32,627 bases of DNA from Bacteroidota bacterium (lineage in GTDB: Bacteria > Bacteroidota > Bacteroidia > Chitinophagales > Chitinophagaceae), in NCBI GenBank assembly GCA_018268075.1, contig JAFDXH010000126.1, forward strand, positions 1-32,627, read 5' to 3'. A program made the position numbers and the translations under genes. Below the pieces are notes generated by a model. That model was not told the DNA's origin. It worked only from the letters and a program-made list of their open reading frames with translations, and did no database searches. Each line of letters starts with the position of its first letter. Positions within the stretch are counted from its first letter, which is position 1. Shown piece by piece: positions 22,993 to 31,440 of this stretch.

Positions 22993-25900
22993 TTACTTAC
23001 CATTGAAAATAATCTTTTGAGTGAATAATTCTGAAGTGTACTGATCCTCAAACCTTAACAGATAAAAGCCGGCAGTCATATTTTTTGTACGGTGTATTTT
23101 GAAATTGGCACCCGTTGAATTTTTAAATTGATATTGAGCAATTACCTGATTGGTCACGTTTAATAGCGTGATCTTGTATAAGTGATCATTGGGTTTATTG
23201 AAATCTACATTTATTTCTTCATCTACCGGATTGGGGTAAATACTCACCATTGAAGGCGAATTTCTCTTAAGAAAAACAATATTACTATACAAAATTGTCT
23301 GATTATTTCTTACCAGTTTTAAGCGATAAAGAGATTGATCTACATAATTTTTATCTAAATATTTATAGGTTTCATTTTTTTCTGGCCGGGTATTAAAGGA
23401 AGCAATAGCATTAAATTGATTACCACTTTTTCTTTCCAGAATTATTTTTGATAATTCTTCAGTGTTGGTAATCGTCCATGATAATTCATTTTCATTAGAA
23501 AAAACCTGACCAGTAAATTCAACAAGCATTACGGGCAACACAGGAAAACAATCGCCCGTCAAATGAAAATAGTAGGTTCGGCTTATACAGCCACTATTTA
23601 CAGAAAGATGACATACATACCATGCAGTATCCGACACCTGAACAGATGGCACAAAATAGCTGTATCCATTTCCAAGAAAAGTACTGTCGGTAGCATTCAA
23701 ACTTTTCTTTCTGTACCATGAGTAAGTAGAATTAAAAATAGAATCTACTGTCAACAACGCCGGATGTTCAAAACAATTCAGGCTGACCTTAATACCATTA
23801 AGTGCCAGCGGCAAAATGCTTGCATCACCCAGTGTAGCATTTCCGCAGGCATCCAAGGCGCGTAGGCGAATCAATGAATAATTGAATCCATTATTAATAT
23901 TAAAAATCGGGCTTGACTGCGGCCCAGCAATTATACTTGGAGTGGAAGGTGTGCTTCCAATTATTTCATAGGTAAATGGGCCTACCCCATTAGTTACCAC
24001 AGCGCCCACACTAAATCCATTTACATCGCATTGATATGCCGACGACCTGCTAAGGTTCGGATATTGATATGGGAATACAGTTACTGTATCATATAATACT
24101 ACATTACACCCGTCATTGGCTTTATAACTGAAAATGTAAACGCCAGGTGCTCGATCATTAAAAGTGTATAAAGAACCGGTAATATTATCTGGCGTTAAGG
24201 CTGGCGAATACAATACGCCATCTTTAGAAATAATATTTACAGTAAGGGTGCCCATATTTGAAATGGCGGTAGCCTGTAAATCAGCAGATCCATTAGCTGA
24301 TGAGCCGCCGGGGCATTTATTCACAAGGTTTACGGAATGGTTCAAATATCCAATAACTGACAGAGCAGTAGCACTATCCCTCTTGCCACAATTATCCGTA
24401 CCTACTACCTTATAATATCCTGCCCCCATGTCATTTAGGTTATCAATATACCCAGGGCTACTGTTGAATGTAGTATCCGATACAAGTACATTTGCAGTAT
24501 CATAAACTTGTATATGAACCGGGAAAATACCTGCAAGAGTTATTTTCAATTTTGTTTTACCATAATTGCAGGACTTTTGTGCGGCTGCACTTATACTAAA
24601 TGGAGTACGTGAAGCATTAAGACATACCTTGAATGTGGTATCATAGCAGGTATTCCTTACAACAATACAATAGGATCCATAAATCAGGTTATTAAATACA
24701 CCTGTAGTGTTGCATGTAAGGGTATCACCCAAGAAATTTAATAAACAATATACCGGATTAGTCAAATTAGTTTGTCCGGCAATTTTAGCTGAGAATGAAG
24801 TACAACTTTTATTACTAATCGTTGCAGTAGCACTCACTGAAGGCACTGGCGGTGAAGCGGTAAAACAACTTACCACAGTAGTATCGGGGCACCCATTTCT
24901 TGTTTTAATACAATAGGATCCATAGGCCAGATTATTGAATATACCGCTACTGTCGCATGTTATCAAAACATCAGCGCTATCATAAAGGCAAAAAAGAGCA
25001 TTCACAAAAGTTTCGCTGCTTGCAGAAGCTGTGAAGGTATTACAAGTCTTATTAAGAATACTGACTACAATATCATTATTAACCGTAGGTGCCTTTACAG
25101 TAAAGCATCGCCGAATAGTAGTATCAGTACATGCATCATGAATGGATACACAATAACTTCCTAATAAGACGCTATCAAATTTTCCGGTATTATTACATTC
25201 TATTACTACACCATTAGAATCATAAAGGCAATAAGTTGGGAAAGTAAGGCTATCACCACCCAGTAGTAATCCAAAATTCACACAATTGATATAAGAAGGT
25301 ATGATTACAGAATCAACTCTTGGCTCTGGCCTTTTTACCGAGAAGCACCTTGTAATAGTTGTATCTCTGCACCCGTCCTTCATTAATATGCAATAATCAC
25401 CGTATGGCAATCCTGTGAAAATACCGGTACCATTGCTGTTTACATAAACATAACTTCCATTCAACAAAATATAAAGTGGAGATGTAACTCCTGTTTGCCC
25501 TGTTACTTTTACATCAAATGTGTTACAGGTTTTATTAGTTATCAGCACATTATCATCAAGAGAAATTGGTGGCGGTTGAGCATTAAAACAACGAGTAATT
25601 ATCGTATCTGTACATGCGTCATGTGCTTTGATACAATAATTGCCATAAGCAAGGTTATTAAAAACACCTGTAGAATCGCAGGTGATCAAAACATCATTAG
25701 AATCGTACAAACAATACTCTGGACTAAAGAAATTGACAACCCCTGAAATTGATGCAGTAAAATCAAGGCAGGTTTTGTTGGACAAAACTACCAAGGCACC
25801 TACATTAGGAATTAGCGAAATCGGAACTGTAACCTTCTTTATATTTCCACAAGCATCCTTCACTAAAATATCAACAGAATGAATGCCATTAGCGCCAATT

Positions 25901-26646
25901 TGAAAATAGGGCGAAGAAGACCAAGTAGTATCGCCTGTTACAGATATAGCTGCATATTCAAACCCAGGAATGCCTCCGCCTGTACTCACATTACCTTTAC
26001 TATCTACTACTTTTATAAATCCATTTGCCGAGTCGCAAGAATATTTATTAAAATTATAATTATCAATATACCACGAATAATCATTGATTGTGATATTACG
26101 AGTTTGTATGCCGCCGCATGAATCAGTTAGCCGTATGGAATAAGTGCCAGCACTTAATCCTGTAAAAATACCTGTGCTATTTTGAGTACCCACTCCCATA
26201 GGTGACGGCGCTACAATTGAGTAAATAAAAGGCGCACGGCCATTTAATAGTCCTGCTGTTGTAATAGTACCATTACTTCCATGGTCGCAGGTAACATCCG
26301 TTTTTTGTAGGGTAAACCTAGGATCTACATAGCTGCCTGGCACCACTACTACGGGAATGGTAATTGAACAATTACTCACCACATCCATAACAACAATAGA
26401 ATAAGCGCCTGCCGACAGACCGGTTATTGAGTCTGTAGATGTAAAATTTGTATTTACGGGCCCTGAAGCTTTGTATTTATAGGAGCCCGACCCACCGGTA
26501 ACTAATATTTTTATAGCCCCTGTAGCGGCACATCTTGATTCGTAAACTATAGAAGTAGCATGTAGCAGAGCACAGTTTTGTGCTTGCAAAAAATTATATA
26601 TTGCAGTAAAAAAGAATAATAAAGCTAACGCGTAAAGTTTTTTCAT
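22993..26646 (-). CDS. Large secreted T9SS cargo protein with five cysteine-rich repeats
   Basis: A 1217-aa protein. Signal peptide 1-22. Residues 23-290 contain SprB/gliding-motility-like modules (FTGLSAGTYSIRLTDSCGG style). Residues 290-690 hold five repeats of about 80 aa (see repeat entry). Residues ~690-1070 carry further PKD/SprB-like modules. Then LPVMLVEFTGQVF and ELSWTITNTEELSKIILERK match the sheet module often found before the sorting tail. The last ~75 residues (VSIYPNPVDEEINVDF to QKIIFNGK) are the T9SS type A sorting domain. It should be exported through the outer membrane and surface-bound; adhesin or motility role is inferred. Confidence 0.92.
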   Translation of the reverse strand: MKKLYALALLFFFTAIYNFLQAQNCALLHATSIVYESRCAATGAIKILVTGGSGSYKYKASGPVNTNFTSTDSITGLSAGAYSIVVMDVVSNCSITIPVVVVPGSYVDPRFTLQKTDVTCDHGSNGTITTAGLLNGRAPFIYSIVAPSPMGVGTQNSTGIFTGLSAGTYSIRLTDSCGGIQTRNITINDYSWYIDNYNFNKYSCDSANGFIKVVDSKGNVSTGGGIPGFEYAAISVTGDTTWSSSPYFQIGANGIHSVDILVKDACGNIKKVTVPISLIPNVGALVVLSNKTCLDFTASISGVVNFFSPEYCLYDSNDVLITCDSTGVFNNLAYGNYCIKAHDACTDTIITRCFNAQPPPISLDDNVLITNKTCNTFDVKVTGQTGVTSPLYILLNGSYVYVNSNGTGIFTGLPYGDYCILMKDGCRDTTITRCFSVKRPEPRVDSVIIPSYINCVNFGLLLGGDSLTFPTYCLYDSNGVVIECNNTGKFDSVLLGSYCVSIHDACTDTTIRRCFTVKAPTVNNDIVVSILNKTCNTFTASASSETFVNALFCLYDSADVLITCDSSGIFNNLAYGSYCIKTRNGCPDTTVVSCFTASPPVPSVSATATISNKSCTSFSAKIAGQTNLTNPVYCLLNFLGDTLTCNTTGVFNNLIYGSYCIVVRNTCYDTTFKVCLNASRTPFSISAAAQKSCNYGKTKLKITLAGIFPVHIQVYDTANVLVSDTTFNSSPGYIDNLNDMGAGYYKVVGTDNCGKRDSATALSVIGYLNHSVNLVNKCPGGSSANGSADLQATAISNMGTLTVNIISKDGVLYSPALTPDNITGSLYTFNDRAPGVYIFSYKANDGCNVVLYDTVTVFPYQYPNLSRSSAYQCDVNGFSVGAVVTNGVGPFTYEIIGSTPSTPSIIAGPQSSPIFNINNGFNYSLIRLRALDACGNATLGDASILPLALNGIKVSLNCFEHPALLTVDSIFNSTYSWYRKKSLNATDSTFLGNGYSYFVPSVQVSDTAWYVCHLSVNSGCISRTYYFHLTGDCFPVLPVMLVEFTGQVFSNENELSWTITNTEELSKIILERKSGNQFNAIASFNTRPEKNETYKYLDKNYVDQSLYRLKLVRNNQTILYSNIVFLKRNSPSMVSIYPNPVDEEINVDFNKPNDHLYKITLLNVTNQVIAQYQFKNSTGANFKIHRTKNMTAGFYLLRFEDQYTSELFTQKIIFNGK
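24577..25779 (-). repeat. Five ~80-residue cysteine-rich tandem repeats inside the T9SS protein
   Basis: Repeat starts are near residues 290, 371, 452, 532 and 612. Each runs N-K-x-C ... YCLYDS ... CDSTGxFNNLxYGxYCI ... DxCxDTTxxxCF. Units 1 and 4 are the most alike; unit 2 has lost two cysteines of the YCLYDS/ITC pair, and unit 3 starts YINC instead of NKTC. The even spacing and clear divergence indicate old internal duplication, not a recent DNA expansion. Confidence 0.85.
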
Positions 26647-26850
26647 AGAAAAGGATTCTTACTTCAAAAACCTAACTGAAAATCCATCATTAATAATAAC
26701 GCCTAAACAGCGGTAATATTGGATAATACAGGAAAATTTAATTCACTTGCTACCATTCTGCAAAAAATATCAGGTTATTGCCTTCATTTTGCACAAAAAC
26801 CAACAATCTTAAAAAGTTTCTTTATCTGTTATTTTAAAGAATTATCAACC

Positions 26851-26858
26851 TATTTTTG
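26851..26858 (+). promoter_or_regulatory. -7-type element before gmd
   Basis: TATTTTTG fits TAnnTTTG and ends 23 nt before the gmd ATG; no exact -33 TTG. Confidence 0.4.
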
Positions 26859-26881
26859 CGGCAAATTTTTTAGATTCTAAT

Positions 26882-27970
26882 ATGAAAACAGCATTAATAA
26901 CAGGTATTACCGGACAAGATGGCTCCTATCTTGCCGATTTTCTATTGGCAAAAGGATACATGGTTCATGGATTAAAGAGAAGATCTTCTCTCATAAACAC
27001 CCATCGTATTGATCATATTTACATGGACCCTCATGAAGAGCATGTCAATTTTAAATTGCATTATGGCGATATGACTGATAGTACCAATCTGATTCATGTG
27101 GTACAGAAAACACAACCAGACGAGATTTACAACCTTGCTGCTATGAGCCATGTAAAGGTGAGCTTTAACACACCTGAATATACTGCAAATGCAGACGGAA
27201 TAGGAACGCTTAGGTTATTAGAAGCAATAAAAATCCTGAACCTGGAGAAGAAAACAAAATTTTACCAGGCCTCCACCTCCGAATTATATGGGCTGGTGCA
27301 AGAGGTACCACAGAGTGAAAAAACGCCTTTCTATCCCAGAAGCCCATATGGTGTTGCCAAATTATTTGCTTATTGGACAGTTGTAAATTACCGCGAAGCT
27401 TACAATATTTTTGCAACCAATGGTGTACTTTTTAACCATGAAAGCCCCAAACGAGGGGAAACATTTGTAACAAGAAAAATAACTCGAGCAGTAGCCGCTA
27501 TTGCACAAGGGCTGCAGGACACTATATATCTTGGAAACCTGGATGCAAAAAGAGATTGGGGACACGCCCAAGATTATGTAGAAGCAATGTGGCTTATTTT
27601 ACAACAAGAAATACCAGAAGATTTTGTGATTGCTACAGGAAAAACAACTACTGTAAGGGATTTTGCCAGAATGGCTTTTTCTGAAATTGGCGTAGAAATA
27701 GAATTTACCGGTAAAAATGAAAAAGAAAAGGGCATGGTAAAATCCTGTAGCAATCCGCTTTATCAATTGCCTTTAGGAAAAGAAGTTATTGCCATTGATC
27801 CTGGCTATTATAGGCCTACAGAAGTAGATCTCTTAATAGGAGATGCCACCAAAGCAAAAGAGAAATTAGGCTGGGTACCTAAATATACACTCGCTGAAAT
27901 GGTAAAAGAGATGGTAGCAAGCGATTTGGAAACTGAAAGGCAAAGTCCTGAAAGAAAATATTTTATTTAA
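26882..27970 (+). CDS. gmd: GDP-mannose 4,6-dehydratase
   Basis: A 362-aa short-chain dehydrogenase-type enzyme. Nucleotide site [17 protein letters not shown] (6-22), GLKRRSS, the catalytic S-T-S-E (131-134) and Y156-x3-K160 (SPYGVAKLF), [16 protein letters not shown] and [15 protein letters not shown] are all Gmd signatures. It converts GDP-mannose to GDP-4-keto-6-deoxymannose for fucose, rhamnose or related sugars in surface glycans. No GDP-fucose synthase is adjacent, so the end product is open. Confidence 0.97.
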   Translation: MKTALITGITGQDGSYLADFLLAKGYMVHGLKRRSSLINTHRIDHIYMDPHEEHVNFKLHYGDMTDSTNLIHVVQKTQPDEIYNLAAMSHVKVSFNTPEYTANADGIGTLRLLEAIKILNLEKKTKFYQASTSELYGLVQEVPQSEKTPFYPRSPYGVAKLFAYWTVVNYREAYNIFATNGVLFNHESPKRGETFVTRKITRAVAAIAQGLQDTIYLGNLDAKRDWGHAQDYVEAMWLILQQEIPEDFVIATGKTTTVRDFARMAFSEIGVEIEFTGKNEKEKGMVKSCSNPLYQLPLGKEVIAIDPGYYRPTEVDLLIGDATKAKEKLGWVPKYTLAEMVKEMVASDLETERQSPERKYFI

Positions 27971-28042
27971 ATATTATATTCAAATCAATCTATTTTTTGC
28001 ATGGTTTATTTTTTGCAATAGACTATCTTCGCCGCCCAAAAT

Positions 28043-28119
28043 GTCGGGGTAGCTCAGCTGGTTAGAGCATCGGATTCATAACCCGAAGGTCGGCGGTTCA
28101 AGTCCGCTCCCCGATACCA
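28043..28119 (+). tRNA. tRNA with anticodon CAT (Met, or Ile2 after lysidine modification)
   Basis: 77 nt. Acceptor stem GTCGGGG (28043-28049) with CCCCGAT (28109-28115), G1-U72 wobble; U8-A9; D arm GCTC/GAGC; anticodon loop TTCATAA; T arm GGCGG/CCGCT with TTCAAGT; encoded CCA at 28117-28119. The anticodon stem TCGGA/CCCGA has an A31-C39 mismatch. The paired first base and D-arm argue against an initiator tRNA. Elongator Met versus Ile(CAU) cannot be settled by eye. Confidence 0.93.
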
Positions 28120-28120
28120 A

Positions 28121-28126
28121 TTTTTT
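28121..28126 (+). terminator. T-run directly after the tRNA
   Basis: Six Ts begin 1 nt after the encoded CCA. It could help end the tRNA transcript, though no separate hairpin precedes it. It separates the tRNA from the GIY-YIG reading frame by only 15 nt. Confidence 0.3.
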
Positions 28127-28134
28127 GATTGCTT

Positions 28135-28413
28135 ATGCTTTAAACAGTATATGTATTATTTTCACCCACATTTCAAAAAATTTATATTGGCTACACCTCT
28201 AATCTTTTAGAAAGATTTAAATCGCACCACGAATTGAGCAAAAAAGGATGGACGCGTAATTTTCGTCCGTGGTTAGTAATTTATAATGAATTTTATTTAA
28301 CCAAAAGCAAAGCTCCAAAAAGAGAGAAAAGCCCCAAAAGTAGCAAAGGAAGAGAATGGATATGGTTAGGAATACAGCATCAGTTTCTGAACAATGGTTT
28401 TATATTTAAATGA
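28135..28413 (+). pseudogene. GIY-YIG nuclease frame without a usable start (degenerate homing-type element)
   Basis: From ACA 28144 the frame is open for 89 codons to TGA 28413 and reads as a GIY-YIG domain: TVYVLFSPTFQK (GIY-equivalent strand), YIGYTSNLLERFKSHH (YIG motif, catalytic Arg, His), GWTRNFRPWLVIYNEF, and KREK with the metal-binding Glu, then SSKGREWI. The only upstream ATG (28135) is followed by CTT and TAA (28141-28143). Changing that TAA to CAA would give M-L-Q-T-V-Y-V, the expected N terminus, so a nonsense mutation is the simplest reading. A Pro occurs where family members usually have Leu (KSPKS for KQLKS), also suggesting decay. The tRNA lies 15 nt upstream. A non-ATG start is the alternative. 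Confidence 0.72.
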
Positions 28414-28449
28414 ATCCATTTGTTCACTCAGTTTCATCAAAACCATATT

Positions 28450-28490
28450 ATCGCTGGGGGTTAGAGCTTCTGATTCTTATCCGCTTCACT
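28450..28490 (+). other. tRNA-like remnant behind the GIY-YIG frame
   Basis: GCTGGGGGTTAGAGCTTCTG continuing to ATTCTTATCCGC closely follows the D arm and anticodon arm of the upstream tRNA (GCTGGTTAGAGCATCGGATT then CATAACCCG), with an exact TTAGAGC. The acceptor and T arms are missing and two G are inserted in the D loop. In this frame the anticodon position would read CTT. Probably a partial, decayed tRNA copy; chance similarity is possible. Confidence 0.5.
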
Positions 28491-28551
28491 GCCCTTTACT
28501 TATTTTTTAAAAAGAGTGCCCCTATACGCATTCTTTATCCTTCCTTTATTA

Positions 28552-29748
28552 TTACATTGTTCGTCCAGGATAAACTTTTAATGCTGCTTCAAGGCAATCC
28601 ATTGCCCCGTTAATTTCTTTTGTATTTAAAACGTAAGCAAGCCTTACTTCCTTTGTACCCAGGCCTAGCGTACTATAAAAGCCACTGGCTGGGGCTAACA
28701 TTACCGTCGCACCGTTTAAATCAAATGACTCCAAAAGCCATTGGCAAAACCGATCGCCATCATCTATAGGTAATGATGCCATAGCATAAAAAGCTCCGCC
28801 CGGATTTGGGCAAAATACACCGGGAATATCGTTGAGTCTTTTAACTAAAGTATCTCTTCTTAATAAATATTCTGCTTTAGGTTTCTCAAAATAATCCGCT
28901 GGCAAATCAACTGCTGCTTCGCCCAATATTTGCCCAAATTCAGGTGGGCTCAACCGTGCCTGTGCAAATTTCATTGCCGTATTAATTACAGCTTTATTTT
29001 TAGTAACCAATGCCCCAATACGCGCACCGCAGGCACTATAGCGCTTACTGATGGTGTCCATTAATATTACATGCTGCTCCGCACCTTTTAATTCCATCGC
29101 ACTTAAATGCTTGCCATCATAACAAAACTCACGGTAAGCCTCATCTGAAAATAAATATAAATTATGCTTCTGTATAATTTGGTTAAGCACCTCCATCTCC
29201 TTTTCATTATATAGATAGCCGGTTGGATTGTTGGGGTTACAAATAATAATCGCCTTTGTTTTAGATGTAATCGCTTTCTCAAATTCTTCAATCGGAGGTA
29301 AGGCAAACCCATTTTTAATATGAGAAGTAATTGGCTTAATACTTACACCTGCCTCCACTGCAAATCCATTATAATTTGCATAGAATGGCTCAGGTATGAT
29401 TACTTCATCTCCGGGGTCAAGGCAACTCATAAATCCAAATAAAATAGCCTCACTGCCTCCTGTAGTAACAATAATTTCTTGTGGTGTTACTTCAATATTT
29501 ACCGACCGGTAATACTCAACTAGCTTCTTTCTGTAACTTTCATTGCCCGCACTATGACTATATTCCAACACTTTAAAATTAGAATTTCGCACTGCTGCAA
29601 GCGACTGAGGCGGTGTTTCAATATCTGGTTGCCCAATATTCAGGTGATAAATTTTAGTTCCTTTTGCCTTTGCATTTTCAGCAAAAGGAACCAGTTTTCT
29701 AATTGGAGAGGCGGGCATTTGTTGACCCCGGGTACTTATTTTTAACAT
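28552..29748 (-). CDS. PLP-dependent aminotransferase, class I/II
   Basis: A 398-aa fold-type I aminotransferase. LNIGQPDIETP at the N terminus, ITTGGSEAI-like IVTTGGSEAI, NPNNPTG (171-177), FSDEAYREF and the pyridoxal lysine (Lys235 in TISKRYSACGARIG) are visible. It resembles aspartate/aromatic aminotransferases of the AspC/YbdL-type group; the keto acid partner is not readable. Start chosen at ATG 29748 (LKISTRGQQMPASPIRKL), because the ATG five codons upstream lies before a -7 element (29753-29760). Confidence 0.92.
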   Translation of the reverse strand: MLKISTRGQQMPASPIRKLVPFAENAKAKGTKIYHLNIGQPDIETPPQSLAAVRNSNFKVLEYSHSAGNESYRKKLVEYYRSVNIEVTPQEIIVTTGGSEAILFGFMSCLDPGDEVIIPEPFYANYNGFAVEAGVSIKPITSHIKNGFALPPIEEFEKAITSKTKAIIICNPNNPTGYLYNEKEMEVLNQIIQKHNLYLFSDEAYREFCYDGKHLSAMELKGAEQHVILMDTISKRYSACGARIGALVTKNKAVINTAMKFAQARLSPPEFGQILGEAAVDLPADYFEKPKAEYLLRRDTLVKRLNDIPGVFCPNPGGAFYAMASLPIDDGDRFCQWLLESFDLNGATVMLAPASGFYSTLGLGTKEVRLAYVLNTKEINGAMDCLEAALKVYPGRTM

Positions 29749-30147
29749 ACAACAAAGGTACATTCAATCTTCTAAAAGAATATATTTTTGCTACCCCTAT
29801 TGGCAAGTAATTATGATGATAAATTTCTATTTTGCATCAAAATCTGTTGGCAATATCACTCGACTTATTTATTAAATAGGCATGTGGGTTATTTGGAAAT
29901 ATAAGCTGGCATTATTCAGATAGAAAAGATTGTTAGAATTAAGAACTATTAAAAATCAGTAAAATCCCACTTTCGGTAAGGATTTTTAAATTTTCAAATC
30001 GTCATCCTGAAAAAAAAAGAGCCATCAAACATTTAGAATATAAAAATTAAAATACGTAAATCATTGATAATTTTTCTCTGAAATAAAAAGAATAAAAGTT
30101 CTGTAACTTGTTTTAATTTACTATCAAAATCCATCTTAAAATAGATA
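29749..30147. other. Intergenic region between divergent genes, no gene seen
   Basis: About 400 AT-rich bases. It holds the aminotransferase -7 element (29753-29760, minus) and a hairpin AAAATCC / GGATTTT (29961-29967, 29980-29986) followed by A/T-rich DNA. The only ATG frame of note codes for 20 residues (29812-29874) with no protein-like pattern. Confidence 0.5.
29753..29760 (-). promoter_or_regulatory. -7-type element abutting the aminotransferase start
   Basis: Minus strand TACCTTTG, ending 4 nt before the ATG at 29748, matching TAnnTTTG. It supports this start codon and predicts a leaderless mRNA. Confidence 0.45.
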
Positions 30148-31440
30148 ATGAAGCCTCATAAGAAAAAAAGAAAGAAAAACAGATTTATGAGGTTTTTATC
30201 TACATTAGGCCCCGGCCTTACTACAGGTGCTGCTGATGACGACCCTTCCGGAATAGCTACCTATTCACAAACCGGCGCCCAGTTTGGCTTTGGACTTCTC
30301 TGGACTGCCTTTTATATGCTACCATTTATGATGGGGGTACAAGAGGCATGTGCCCGTATAGGTATGGTTACAGGAAAGGGCATTGCTGCAATTTTAAAAG
30401 ATAATTACAGCAAATGGCTGGTGTATTCGGTAATAGTGCTGGTGCTGGTAGCAAATATTATTAATATAGGTGCAGATATAGGTGCCATGGCCTCTGCAGC
30501 CAGATTACTCCTTCCCTTATCTTTTATTTTTTGGACTGTACTTTTTACAGTTATCATTTTAATTCTGCAGATTTTTACTACTTACAAAGTTTATGCCCGC
30601 ATTTTAAAATGGCTTGCCCTTTCTCTCTTAGCTTATCCTGTCACAGTTTTCATTGCTAAAATGCCATGGATCACTGTTCTAAAAGCTACTTTTATCCCTC
30701 ATATCGAATTTAATTTTGCCTACTTCTTTATTATAACGGGAGTACTTGGCACTACCATTTCACCCTACTTATTTTTTTGGGAAACATCGCAGGAAGCCGA
30801 AGAATTGAAAGAATTAAAAACATTAAAAAATGGACAACCACAAGTGACAAGAAACAGAATTCGACACATGCGGATTGATAACAACGCCGGAATGATCATT
30901 TCCGAAATTACCACATGGAGTATTCTGGTTGTAGCGGGTGCTGTGTTACATTCCAACGGAATTACCAATATTAACACTGCTGCTGATGCGGCGAAGGCAT
31001 TAGAGCCTTTAGTACATTCATTTGCTTATGCAGGCTTTCTTTCTAAATTTATTTTTTCAATTGGAATCATAGGGCTCGGCTTCCTTGCCATTCCGGTGCT
31101 TTCAGGATCTGCTGCTTATGCAGTTTGCGAGGCTGCCAACTGGGAGTCTGGTTTAAATTTAAAGCTCTCTAGGGCACATGGTTTCTATGGTGTTATTATT
31201 TGTTCTACTCTGGTAGGTCTTTTACTCAATTTCATCGGAATCAATCCGGTAAAGGCTTTAGTGTATGCAGCTGTACTAAATGGAGTAGCCGCAGTTCCAC
31301 TTATTTTCTTAATAATTCGAATTTCAGGAAGCGAAAAGATCATGAAAAAATACAAAAGTGGTTTACTTTCAAAAGTAATATTATGGATCACTTTTCTGGG
31401 AATGAGTTTTGCTGCAATAGCAATGTTTGCTAGTTTATAA
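30148..31440 (+). CDS. NRAMP-like divalent metal transporter with altered metal-site motifs
   Basis: A 430-aa protein with about eleven helices and NRAMP (SLC11) plan: GPGLTTGAADDDPSGIATYSQ in helix 1, ANIINIGADIGAM in helix 3, and GVLGTTISPYLFFW in helix 6. In classic NRAMPs helix 1 carries DPGN and helix 6 carries MPH; here they read D32-P-S-G and S205-P-Y. The metal-coordinating Met is thus missing. Such substitutions mark NRAMP relatives with changed selectivity (for instance Mg2+-transporting relatives). The substrate is therefore open. It has no obvious promoter motif. Confidence 0.9.
   Translation: MKPHKKKRKKNRFMRFLSTLGPGLTTGAADDDPSGIATYSQTGAQFGFGLLWTAFYMLPFMMGVQEACARIGMVTGKGIAAILKDNYSKWLVYSVIVLVLVANIINIGADIGAMASAARLLLPLSFIFWTVLFTVIILILQIFTTYKVYARILKWLALSLLAYPVTVFIAKMPWITVLKATFIPHIEFNFAYFFIITGVLGTTISPYLFFWETSQEAEELKELKTLKNGQPQVTRNRIRHMRIDNNAGMIISEITTWSILVVAGAVLHSNGITNINTAADAAKALEPLVHSFAYAGFLSKFIFSIGIIGLGFLAIPVLSGSAAYAVCEAANWESGLNLKLSRAHGFYGVIICSTLVGLLLNFIGINPVKALVYAAVLNGVAAVPLIFLIIRISGSEKIMKKYKSGLLSKVILWITFLGMSFAAIAMFASL

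Noticed and set aside
24577-25779. Regularly spaced repeats resembling a CRISPR array
   Set aside because: The units are ~240 nt, divergent at DNA level and code for conserved protein repeats within one frame of the T9SS protein.
28043-28119. Initiator tRNA assignment
   Set aside because: The anticodon 3' strand CCCGA is initiator-like, but position 31 is A, the D arm is of elongator type and position 1 pairs with 72.
29812-29874. 20-aa frame between the aminotransferase and the NRAMP gene
   Set aside because: No promoter, no recognisable pattern and length expected by chance in AT-rich DNA.
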